NCBI RefSeq assembly: GCF_007474535.1
Contig: NZ_VKNW01000006.1
Span: 186,001-250,000, forward strand
Source of the DNA: Chryseobacterium echinoideorum
GTDB lineage: Bacteria > Bacteroidota > Bacteroidia > Flavobacteriales > Weeksellaceae
Length of the DNA stretch: 64,000 nt
Direction: 5' to 3'
The notes beneath the pieces were generated by a model that ran no database searches, had not been told where the DNA came from, and saw nothing but the letters and a program-made list of their open reading frames with translations. A program made the position numbers and the translations under genes. Positions 54,178-64,000 of the stretch are shown here, piece after piece; position 1 is the stretch's first letter, and each line of letters opens with the position of its first letter.

Positions 54178-55689
54178 TTAACGTACTTCCTGCATCAGTT
54201 TTTTTACAAATGGAGATATCAAAATAAGTACCACTCCTGCAATCACGGCATATAATCCCAATTGTTTGTAACCTTCGGTATACGTTATTAATGCATCATA
54301 GTTGGTAGAGTTTTTATCTGCTTTTGCTAATCCGGCTCCGATTATTCCGGCAACATACTGCCCATAAGCTGAGGCGAGAAACCATAATCCCATCATCATT
54401 CCCTGAAGATTTTTTGTTGAAAGCTTGGTCATAATAGATAATCCTATAGGAGAGAGACATAATTCTCCTAAAGTGATGATCAGTAAAGCCAGAGTGAAGA
54501 AGTTTAATGAAGTTATTCCTTGAAGATCAGCAAATAATCTTGTCGCAAATAAAATATAATATCCCAGTCCCAAAAATATAAACCCTAAACCAAACTTAAT
54601 AATCGTATTGGGTTCTATTTTCTTTTTACTGAGCCAAATCCAAAATAACCCGATCAAAGGAGCTAAAAATATAATGAAAAATGCTCCGGCAGAATTGTTG
54701 ACCCCATTAGGATCCAGATTGAGCAGGTCTTTGTTGAGGTTTTTAGCGGCAAAAATGCTTAATGAGCCTCCGCTTTGTTCGTAAATTCCCCAAAAAACAA
54801 TAGAAAATAAAATGAAAATAAGCGCCGCCCAAAGTTTTTTGCGTTCTGATTCGGTTACTTTAGACATTTCATAGAACAGGTAGATCAAAGTTAAAGGTCC
54901 AACGATCCACATAAAATAATCTGTATATTCAGGGACAGATACCATTTTCATAATTAATGGAATAAAAATTAAGGATAAAATATATGTTCCATATTCTTTC
55001 CATTTCGGCATTTTTCCTGATTTTCCTTCGGCTAAGACTTCCAAGGGCTGCAATCCGATGTTTCCCAAACTTTTTTGGGTAAAAACAAAATTAATCAAAC
55101 TAATAACCATCACAATTGCTGCTAAACCAAAAGCTACGTTCCATCTTATGTTTTGAGAAATCATATCTCCGAAAAGCTCACCTTTACCAATGGCAATACA
55201 CAAATATCCGCCCAATAAAGCTCCAAGATTGATTCCTGCATAAAACAGAGAAAATCCCGCATCTGCTCTGGAGTCATTCGGCTTGTAGAGTTGCCCGACC
55301 ATTGAGGAAATATTTGGCTTAAAAAAACCTGTACCCACTACCGTAAAAGAAATTCCTAAAAAGAAATACTCATGAGGATCTGTTGCTAAAATTAAGCTTC
55401 CGATAATCATCAAAAGTCCGCCCCAGAAAAGAGATTTTCTGAATCCGAGAATCTTATCGGCGAATAATCCTCCGATAAAGGTAAAAGCATACACAAAAGC
55501 CTGAGTTGCGCCATATTGTAAATTGGCTTTCTCATCATCAAATTTCAATTGAGAAATCATGAAAAACACCAGCATTCCGCGCATTCCGTAGAAGCAGAAC
55601 CGTTCCCACATTTCAGAGAAAAAGAGACTCCAGATCTGTTTTGGATATTTTCCTTTAAAATTTTGTATTTCGTCGAGGGTGAGGTTCAT
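54178..55689 (-). CDS. POT-family peptide:H+ symporter, copy 1
   Basis: A 503-residue inner-membrane transporter of the PTR2/POT family, taking up di- and tripeptides with protons. The E-x-x-E-R signature is in SEMWERFCFYGMRGML near residue 26. The family motif GTGFFKPNISSMVGQLY lies near 120. At least 12 hydrophobic helices. It is the last of three tandem homologues but is separated from the next by a terminator. The thioredoxin gene follows. Confidence 0.92.
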   Translation of the reverse strand: MNLTLDEIQNFKGKYPKQIWSLFFSEMWERFCFYGMRGMLVFFMISQLKFDDEKANLQYGATQAFVYAFTFIGGLFADKILGFRKSLFWGGLLMIIGSLILATDPHEYFFLGISFTVVGTGFFKPNISSMVGQLYKPNDSRADAGFSLFYAGINLGALLGGYLCIAIGKGELFGDMISQNIRWNVAFGLAAIVMVISLINFVFTQKSLGNIGLQPLEVLAEGKSGKMPKWKEYGTYILSLIFIPLIMKMVSVPEYTDYFMWIVGPLTLIYLFYEMSKVTESERKKLWAALIFILFSIVFWGIYEQSGGSLSIFAAKNLNKDLLNLDPNGVNNSAGAFFIIFLAPLIGLFWIWLSKKKIEPNTIIKFGLGFIFLGLGYYILFATRLFADLQGITSLNFFTLALLIITLGELCLSPIGLSIMTKLSTKNLQGMMMGLWFLASAYGQYVAGIIGAGLAKADKNSTNYDALITYTEGYKQLGLYAVIAGVVLILISPFVKKLMQEVR

Positions 55690-55744
55690 AATTATATATT
55701 ATTTAATAGTTTTGATTTAATTTACAATCTACTAATGTATAAAA

Positions 55745-55768
55745 AAACCTCTGAAAAATCAGAGGTTT
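55745..55768 (-). terminator. Terminator between POT transporter genes 1 and 2
   Basis: AAACCTCTGA / TCAGAGGTTT with a 4-nt loop; on the minus strand a T7 run follows. It ends the transcript of POT copy 2. Confidence 0.8.
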
Positions 55769-55790
55769 AGTAATTATTTGTTTGCATAGT

Positions 55791-57512
55791 CTAATTTACA
55801 CCGTGCATCATTTTTTTCAAAATTGGTGAAATTAACGCTAAAATTACGGCAGCTATCCCGCAAAGAACAACAAATACCATAAAGAATTCGAATAGATTGT
55901 GAATTTCAAAACCTACAAAAGTTGGGTTTTCTAATGGTAACTGTGCTTTTTCAAATGCGGCAACCTGATCAGCATTTAAGGTTACTTTTTTATCCAAAAC
56001 TTCCTGTAAATTAACACCTAATTCCTCTGCTTTTTTATATTTATCTCCCGTTGCTGGAATTAATGCTCCTAATGATCCTGCTAGTGCATAACCTGCAGCA
56101 TTCGAAATAAAGAATACACCATATAGCAATGATGAAAATCTTTTTGGTGCTAATTTTCCGACAAGAGATAATCCAATTGGAGATAGACAAAGTTCTCCAC
56201 ACGTTTGGATGAAGTATAATAACATCAGCCATTTGATTGCCAGTAATCCTGAATTGCCAAGATCTTTTACATTATGTGCAATAATAAAATAACTTAGAGC
56301 AATTAAAGCAAGACCAATTGCTTGCTTCATAGGTGAAACAGGTTCTTTGCCTTTTGCACGTAATTTATCCCATGATAAACTGAATGGAACGGCTAATAGA
56401 ACCACAAAGATTCCATTAAATATCTGAACCATTGAAGGAGGCATATTCCATCCAAAAATATCTCTATCTGTTTGATTGTCTGCAATGAAGGTTAATGACG
56501 AACCGGCCTGCTCGAAGGCTGCCCAAAAGAAAATAATAAAAAATGAAACAATGTAAATTACCCAGATTCTTTGTCTTTCGATTCTATTTTCGGCAGAAGA
56601 CATAATTAAAAATGCCAAAGAAATACCTGCTGCATAAATAAATGGATAAATAATTCCTTTAATTAATTGACCCATTTCAACAGAGTCAAATCCAAACTGA
56701 CCTACCAGTAAATATCTGAATACAAAAAATAATGCTATAAAAAGAATACCTGTAATTCCTAATGCACTGCTAGAAAACTTAGCTGTCTGAGTTTCTCCTT
56801 CTTCAAAATCTTCACTTGTATTGTTTTTTGGTAACCCTCCAATTGGTCTTCCTTCGGGAGTTACTACATATTTATTTTTTAGTATAAGAAATGTTATTGT
56901 TCCAATTACCATGGCAATTGAAGCAGCGAGGAATCCCCATTTAAAAGCAAAAATATCTCTTACTCCTGTTGTAGAATCTTTTACATCACCCAAATAAGGG
57001 CAGATAAACTGTCCCAAAAAAGCACCGATATTAATCCCCATATAGAAAATCGTAAATGCTGAATCAAGCTTAGATTTTTCCTGTTTAGGATAAAGACTCC
57101 CAACCATTGAAGATATATTCGGCTTAAAAAAGCCGTTACCAAAAATGATAATAAACAAAGCCAGCCACATAAACATTTTAGCACTGTCGATATTTCCGGA
57201 GAATGTAGATGCACTGATAAACAATAAAAATTGTCCGATCGCCATTAGTGACCCGCCGATGAGAATTGCATTTCTGTTTCCGATGTACTTATCGGCGATA
57301 AACCCACCCATAAGCGGAGTAAGATAGCATAATGCTAAAAAACCCCCATAGATGATTGCTGCATCTGCTTCTCTGATTAGTAAAGAATTTACCATAAACA
57401 GAGTGAGCAGAGCCCTCATTCCATAAAAGTTGAAACGCTCCCACATCTCTGTTCCGAAAAGTACCCATAATCCTTTAGGATGCCTAGTCTTCGACTGAAC
57501 TGCTGTATCCAT
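55791..57512 (-). CDS. POT-family peptide:H+ symporter, copy 2
   Basis: A 573-residue POT transporter. The signature GTEMWERFNFYGMRALLTLF lies near residue 20 and GNGFFKPNISSMVGSLY near 130. Longer than copy 1, with an extra loop near residues 480-540 rich in charged residues (YKKAEELGVNLQEVLDKK). It has its own promoter and terminator, so the three homologues may be regulated separately and differ in substrate range. Confidence 0.92.
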   Translation of the reverse strand: MDTAVQSKTRHPKGLWVLFGTEMWERFNFYGMRALLTLFMVNSLLIREADAAIIYGGFLALCYLTPLMGGFIADKYIGNRNAILIGGSLMAIGQFLLFISASTFSGNIDSAKMFMWLALFIIIFGNGFFKPNISSMVGSLYPKQEKSKLDSAFTIFYMGINIGAFLGQFICPYLGDVKDSTTGVRDIFAFKWGFLAASIAMVIGTITFLILKNKYVVTPEGRPIGGLPKNNTSEDFEEGETQTAKFSSSALGITGILFIALFFVFRYLLVGQFGFDSVEMGQLIKGIIYPFIYAAGISLAFLIMSSAENRIERQRIWVIYIVSFFIIFFWAAFEQAGSSLTFIADNQTDRDIFGWNMPPSMVQIFNGIFVVLLAVPFSLSWDKLRAKGKEPVSPMKQAIGLALIALSYFIIAHNVKDLGNSGLLAIKWLMLLYFIQTCGELCLSPIGLSLVGKLAPKRFSSLLYGVFFISNAAGYALAGSLGALIPATGDKYKKAEELGVNLQEVLDKKVTLNADQVAAFEKAQLPLENPTFVGFEIHNLFEFFMVFVVLCGIAAVILALISPILKKMMHGVN

Positions 57513-57542
57513 ATATACTTGTTAAATTTTTGTTAAGATTGA

Positions 57543-57573
57543 CAAATATAGTTTTTTTTGGGTTTTCGGCAAG
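57543..57573 (-). promoter_or_regulatory. Promoter of POT transporter copy 2
   Basis: On the minus strand CTTG (57573-57570), 19 bp, then TATATTTG (57550-57543), about 30 bp before the start codon. Confidence 0.6.
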
Positions 57574-57585
57574 TTTTAAAATAAA

Positions 57586-57611
57586 AAAACCGCAGAATTG
57601 ACTGCGGTTTT
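57586..57611 (-). terminator. Terminator after POT transporter copy 3
   Basis: AAAACCGCAG / CTGCGGTTTT, a 10-bp perfect stem with a 6-nt loop; T-rich on the minus strand. Confidence 0.8.
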
Positions 57612-57631
57612 GTGATCGTAAAGTTAAATTT

Positions 57632-59284
57632 TTAATTAACTCCCTTTTCTTTCATGATTTTATTAAGTCTTTTCAGTATCGAAAGTCCAAGTAATGTTGC
57701 CAAAAGAAGTAAGCCAAAATTAACAATGAAGAAATTAGCTTTGTTGTCATAATCATACCAAAAGCTTGCTAAAACTCCGGAAAGTTTGTTTCCGATTGAT
57801 GTTGAAAGAAAAAATCCACCCATCATTAAAGCTGTAATTCTCGGTGGAGAAAGCTTTGATACCAAAGAAAGACCCATTGGTGACAGACAAAGTTCTCCTA
57901 CGGTAATCACTCCATACGCTGCAACAAGCCATAAAGCCGATACTTTTACCAAGCCGTTTTGTCCGGCATAAACGGCTCCAACCATTACCAGACACGATAA
58001 TGCTGAAATGAATAATCCTAAAACAATTTTTGACGGCGTACTTGGTTCTTTACCCTTCCTTCTAAGCATCATAAAAAAAGCTACAACGAGAGGCGTCAGT
58101 ACAATGACCCAGCCAGGATTGATTGATTGAAATAGCTCTGTATTGTATAAACTGACCTGCTGCGAAGGATTGGCTTCGAGCTTAGCTTTTTCTTCCGAAG
58201 AAATGTTTCTGAAATAAATATCTTTTCCCTGTTCTTTTAACGCTTTCCCGTTTTCGTCTTTTTTCACTTGAAACTGATCGTCATATACTGAGACTTCCTG
58301 ATCTTTGTAATCTTTTATATCCACTAAATAAATGGATTCCAATGGTTTTTCAAGGGGTGCAGGGATTGTTCTGTCGGTATAATTTTTTGCCCATCTTGTT
58401 AAAGCTGTTCCGTTTTGTTTAAAAACTGCCCAAAACATTAAGCTTACGGCAAAAATAGCCAATAAGGCTCCGATAGGTTTTTTATCCTCTGAGTTGGCTT
58501 TCACATAAAGCATTACATAAAAATAAATAACAGGAACGCAGGCGAAAATAAATGCATCTGTACTATCACTTCCAAAAATGTTGTAAGGAATAAACCATCC
58601 AATCAGTCCGAAAACTACTGCAGGTAAGAATACTTTAACCAAAACATCAGAGATTTTGGTATCGCCTTCCTGTGCAGGTTTCAGAATATTAGCCTGAAGA
58701 ATATGGTGTCTGCCGATCGTAAAAACCAATAGACCAACAAACATTCCTATTCCGGCAGTCATAAATGCAGGTCCCCATCCGTACTTGTTTCGCATAAAAG
58801 CAGCAATAATATTGCAGATAAAAGCACCGATATTGATTCCCATGTAGAAAATATTGTAACCGGAATCTTTATTGGCTTTATAAGGTTCCTCATTGTACAA
58901 ATTACCCAAAAGCGTAGAAATGCTGGGTTTAAAAAATCCATTTCCAATAATAATTAAAGCAAGCGAAGTATAAAACAGCGGAAGTTCTTTAAAAAGTCCG
59001 ATTCCCAAGTAACCCAGTCCCATCAAAAATCCACCAATATAAATTGCTTTTACATATCCCAAGACCCGGTCTGCAAGAAATCCGCCAAGAAATGGAGTGA
59101 GATAAGTCAGCGCAATAAAAGTTCCGAAAATATCATCGGCATTTTTGTCATCAAAGGCTAAGCCTCCTTTCTCGCTGTCAATCATATACAAAACAAAAAT
59201 TCCGAGAATCAGGTAATATCCGAAACGCTCCCACATTTCCGTAAAAAACAGATAGGGTAGACCTTTTGGGTGTTTAGTTTTCAT
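57632..59284 (-). CDS. POT-family peptide:H+ symporter, copy 3
   Basis: A 550-residue POT transporter. The signature FTEMWERFGYYLILGIFVLY lies near residue 15 and GNGFFKPSISTLLGNLY near 115. A large hydrophilic insert at about 320-385 (YKDQEVSVYDDQFQVKKDENG) separates the two helical bundles and is not found in the neighbouring copies. Confidence 0.92.
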   Translation of the reverse strand: MKTKHPKGLPYLFFTEMWERFGYYLILGIFVLYMIDSEKGGLAFDDKNADDIFGTFIALTYLTPFLGGFLADRVLGYVKAIYIGGFLMGLGYLGIGLFKELPLFYTSLALIIIGNGFFKPSISTLLGNLYNEEPYKANKDSGYNIFYMGINIGAFICNIIAAFMRNKYGWGPAFMTAGIGMFVGLLVFTIGRHHILQANILKPAQEGDTKISDVLVKVFLPAVVFGLIGWFIPYNIFGSDSTDAFIFACVPVIYFYVMLYVKANSEDKKPIGALLAIFAVSLMFWAVFKQNGTALTRWAKNYTDRTIPAPLEKPLESIYLVDIKDYKDQEVSVYDDQFQVKKDENGKALKEQGKDIYFRNISSEEKAKLEANPSQQVSLYNTELFQSINPGWVIVLTPLVVAFFMMLRRKGKEPSTPSKIVLGLFISALSCLVMVGAVYAGQNGLVKVSALWLVAAYGVITVGELCLSPMGLSLVSKLSPPRITALMMGGFFLSTSIGNKLSGVLASFWYDYDNKANFFIVNFGLLLLATLLGLSILKRLNKIMKEKGVN

Positions 59285-59462
59285 AATGTTTTAATTCATT
59301 TTTTCCAAAAATAGGTTTTTAAATTCAATTGATGAAATTAAGGCGGTTTTGAAAATAATATCATTGGAGTTTTACCGGATAAATAATATGAAGTAAGTGG
59401 AATTACAAAGCAGGAATTATATTTTTCTATCATATGATAATCATAACTTGTTTAAAATTTTC

Positions 59463-59493
59463 TTTGAGTATATCTCTATTTTGAATAAATTTG
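59463..59493 (+). promoter_or_regulatory. gcvH promoter
   Basis: TTTG (59463-59466), 19 bp, TAAATTTG (59486-59493): both elements match the Bacteroidota consensus exactly. The gcvH start is 20 bp downstream. Confidence 0.75.
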
Positions 59494-59513
59494 TCAACAT
59501 TAAAAAATAGAAA

Positions 59514-59891
59514 ATGAATACACCATCAGAATTAAAGTACACCAAAGATCATGAGTGGATCAAGATAGAAGGAAATGTTGCTACTATTGGGATTACAGAC
59601 TTTGCACAGGGAGAATTGGGAGATATTGTTTATGTAGATGTAGATACAGTAGATGATGAGATCAATGGGGGAGATGTTTTCGGAAGTGTTGAGGCGGTAA
59701 AGACAGTATCAGATTTATTCTTGCCGATTTCAGGAAAAGTAATAGAATTTAATTCTGCTCTGGAAGATCAGCCGGAACTTTTAAACTCAGACCCTTACGG
59801 ACAAGGTTGGATCATCAAGTTGGAAATAGCCGATGATGCAGATCAGTCAGAATTGCTTTCTGCAGAAGAATATCAGGAAGTCATTGGATAA
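59514..59891 (+). CDS. gcvH: Glycine cleavage system H protein
   Basis: A 125-residue lipoyl carrier of the glycine cleavage system. The lipoylated Lys is K63 in [13 protein letters not shown]. The conserved start ([33 protein letters not shown]) and end ([10 protein letters not shown]) are complete. It overlaps the following VanZ-like gene. Confidence 0.96.
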   Translation: MNTPSELKYTKDHEWIKIEGNVATIGITDFAQGELGDIVYVDVDTVDDEINGGDVFGSVEAVKTVSDLFLPISGKVIEFNSALEDQPELLNSDPYGQGWIIKLEIADDADQSELLSAEEYQEVIG

Positions 59892-60243
59892 AATTTCAAA
59901 CATATTCATAAAGATACTGCCCATATATTGGGCATTTCTTACATATATGCTTTTACGTCCGGGCGTAGAAAATCACGAATATTGGTTTATGTTTTCCGGA
60001 ATAGATAAAGTTTTACATCTAAGTATTTTTGCTGCTTTAGGTTTTTGTTTTATAGCAGCATTTCCGAGGATAAAGTTCTCCTACTTTTTACAGATTCTTC
60101 TTATCTATGCATTTCTTACTGAAATTCTTCAGGAAAAAATGCAGATGGGGAGATCTATGGAAACCTTAGATATTGTAGCAGATACTATCGGTTGTTTGGT
60201 AGGATATTATACATATAAGGAGCTGGTAAAACGATTTTTGTAA
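59884..60243 (+). CDS. VanZ-like membrane protein
   Basis: About 120 residues, with four hydrophobic segments and the VanZ pattern [20 protein letters not shown] and [30 protein letters not shown]. The start is uncertain. TTG at 59884 gives a clean N-terminus ([21 protein letters not shown]). ATG at 59833 would add 17 residues that only mirror gcvH in another frame. The role of chromosomal VanZ-like proteins is poorly known. A terminator follows. Confidence 0.75.
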   Translation: MDKISNIFIKILPIYWAFLTYMLLRPGVENHEYWFMFSGIDKVLHLSIFAALGFCFIAAFPRIKFSYFLQILLIYAFLTEILQEKMQMGRSMETLDIVADTIGCLVGYYTYKELVKRFL

Positions 60244-60265
60244 GAACTCATATATACTATTATAT

Positions 60266-60294
60266 AATGTCTCTGAATTTTCAGGGACATTTTT
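60266..60294 (+). terminator. Terminator after gcvH/VanZ
   Basis: AATGTCTCTGA / TCAGGGACATT with a 4-nt loop and a T-run; one wobble pair. From here to 60525 I see no gene. Confidence 0.7.
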
Positions 60295-60525
60295 CGTTTA
60301 AAGATGAATTTTTTCCAGGATCCATATACCACTTTCCTCTATATCTTTTTCGCCAGCTCTTTTTTAAAATAAAATCCTTTTCAGAAAAATGATGTCTTTT
60401 CCATGGGTCTAAGGTATTTTTATGTCCTTTTCTTTTCCTTTTTGCTTTTTTTTTAAATTTTTCTCACAGTTATTCAGGGAGTTAAGGGGAGATATTAATT
60501 TAGGATTAATTTTATGTTAAATAAA

Positions 60526-60558
60526 TTTGGAGTTTGGGGGAAATAGTTTCTATTTTTG
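60526..60558 (+). promoter_or_regulatory. rRNA promoter P1
   Basis: TTTG (60526-60529), 21 bp, TATTTTTG (60551-60558), followed by a G/C-containing start region. Confidence 0.7.
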
Positions 60559-60709
60559 CGGCACTTAAAACGAGAGTTTAGAGTAGCGCAGAAGAGGCTT
60601 GAAAGGCAATAAAGAATAACCCTCTGTATTTACTGGATACGCGAGTAGCGGTAGATGAGATATAAATTTCGGAGCGGGATTTATTTAGGAATAAAAAACA
60701 AAAATAAAC

Positions 60710-60740
60710 CTTGCTGAATTAAAAAAGATTTGTATCTTTG
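60710..60740 (+). promoter_or_regulatory. rRNA promoter P2
   Basis: CTTG (60710-60713), 19 bp, TATCTTTG (60733-60740), exact -7 consensus. Confidence 0.7.
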
Positions 60741-60834
60741 CAGTCCCGATAAAGGGAGCGCAGGAGAGTATTGGTTTAATGAGGATAAGGAATTAGGGTT
60801 AATAAAAAAAACTTTAAAATTTTCTTTAGAAACA

Positions 60835-60866
60835 TTTGGCTGATAAGAAATAATTTTTTACTTTTG
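60835..60866 (+). promoter_or_regulatory. rRNA promoter P3
   Basis: TTTG (60835-60838), 20 bp, TACTTTTG (60859-60866). Both elements are exact. It lies about 140 bp upstream of mature 16S. Confidence 0.75.
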
Positions 60867-61008
60867 CACTCGCAAATACGGAGCGACACTGACAGAAAAG
60901 ATTGCTACGTTATAAAGCGAAAGAGGATAGATCATTGAAAAATAGATATAACAACCAAGTAAGGAAAAACTAAAGCGTCAAATAACTTTGAGTGAGTCAG
61001 ACAAACCT

Positions 61009-62529
<1,521 letters not shown>

Positions 62530-62747
62530 GCGTTGAAGAACGTTAAACAAAATACAAAGTACTTATATAGTACAATTGTACTTACTTAAAGTTAAAGCTT
62601 TAGTTTTTTATTTGGTTGATATATTAAAAAAATACAAAACCCACTAGAAATTAGTATAAGGGATAAGAGATTTAGAAAAAGAAGTTAGGAATTAGAAGTT
62701 AGAAATTAGTCTAACATCTAGTGTCTAAAATCTAACATCTAAAACAA

Positions 62748-62821
62748 AGTCTCGTAGCTCAGCTGGTTAGAGCGCTACACTGATAATGTAGAGGTCGGCA
62801 GTTCGAGCCTGCCCGAGACTA
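62748..62821 (+). tRNA. tRNA-Ile (GAT)
   Basis: The acceptor stem AGTCTCG / CGAGACT pairs fully. Anticodon GAT lies at 62782-62784 in loop CTGATAA. T-loop TTCGAGC. CCA is not encoded. It sits in the 16S-23S spacer, 218 nt after 16S. Confidence 0.95.
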
Positions 62822-62902
62822 CTAATTAAAGCGGTAAGCATTAAGCTTCAAGCAGTAGGCATTAGCCTAAAGCTTATAGCCTAGAGCCTGCAGCACCTAG
62901 AG

Positions 62903-62976
62903 GGGGAATTAGCTCAGCTGGCTAGAGCGCCTGCCTTGCACGCAGGAGGTCAAGGGTTCGACTCCCTTATTCTCCA
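62903..62976 (+). tRNA. tRNA-Ala (TGC)
   Basis: Acceptor GGGGAAT / ATTCTCC (one G-T pair). Anticodon TGC lies at 62937-62939 in stem CCTGC/GCAGG. T-loop TTCGACT. The next bases happen to read CCA. Confidence 0.95.
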
Positions 62977-63132
62977 CCATCATAGATGGTTTAATTTTAA
63001 AAAAGCAGATAGAGCCAAAAACAATATTTGCGAATTAGATCAGAAATAGAAATAAGATCATTGACATTAACGGTAAAGACATCACAAAGAGAAAACCGAG
63101 CACTTATAAGTGCTTGAGTAACCTAAAAATAG

Positions 63133-64000
<868 letters not shown>

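Overview
The window comes from a flavobacterium of the Weeksellaceae, most likely Chryseobacterium or a close relative. The 16S rRNA text, the AT-rich DNA, the Bacteroidota promoter signature (TTTG, about 19-21 bp, TAnnTTTG), a PorZ-like type IX secretion protein and the 16S-tRNA-Ile-tRNA-Ala-23S operon all agree. The 16S 3' end lacks the usual CCTCC anti-Shine-Dalgarno core, so start codons cannot be chosen from Shine-Dalgarno sites.

Layout. (1) 1-2240: end of a mobile element, with a partial gene, a tyrosine recombinase and a decayed restriction-modification gene split by an in-frame stop. (2) 2398-43535: one large extracellular contractile injection system (eCIS) island. A leftward operon (4347 to 2539) encodes a Cys-rich protein and the tape-measure protein. 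A rightward operon of 15 genes (4850-25449) encodes the Pvc16-like cap, sheath, two tube proteins, a 53-residue DUF5908 protein, LysM adaptor, VgrG-like spike, PAAR tip, gp25, two large baseplate proteins and three large Ig/PKD-type surface proteins. Then come a phage-type S24 repressor with its own operator, small HTH and Lys-rich proteins, a holin-like protein, a 1357-residue effector with a C-terminal nuclease-like domain, two putative immunity genes, an orphan effector fragment, two secreted proteins, three fibre-like proteins sharing an N-terminal module, a frameshifted small gene, a lipoprotein shaped like a unimolecular spanin, an amidase, and the Pvc15-like AAA+ ATPase. (3) 43718-60243: ordinary chromosome: an SDR enzyme, recO, porZ, a split 5'-nucleotidase pair, dapA, a GNAT gene, a ParE-type toxin-antitoxin pair, recG, a thioredoxin, three POT peptide transporters, gcvH and a VanZ-like gene. 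(4) 60526-64000: an rRNA operon with three tandem promoters, cut by the window inside 23S.

Main discovery. Six intergenic sites in the island carry a 16-bp box (TTTACTGCAACTACAG-like) followed, always after 42 or 43 bp, by a TAnnTTTG-like -7 element. They lie before both divergent core operons (43 bp in each), the effector, the first fibre gene (two tandem copies) and the ATPase. This looks like an eCIS regulon promoter with a fixed activator-box spacing. An S24 repressor whose palindromic operator fills the spacer of a divergent promoter leading to a small HTH gene suggests a phage-like cascade (repressor, then activator, then eCIS late genes). Holin-, spanin- and amidase-like genes supply a plausible lytic release route for the particles.
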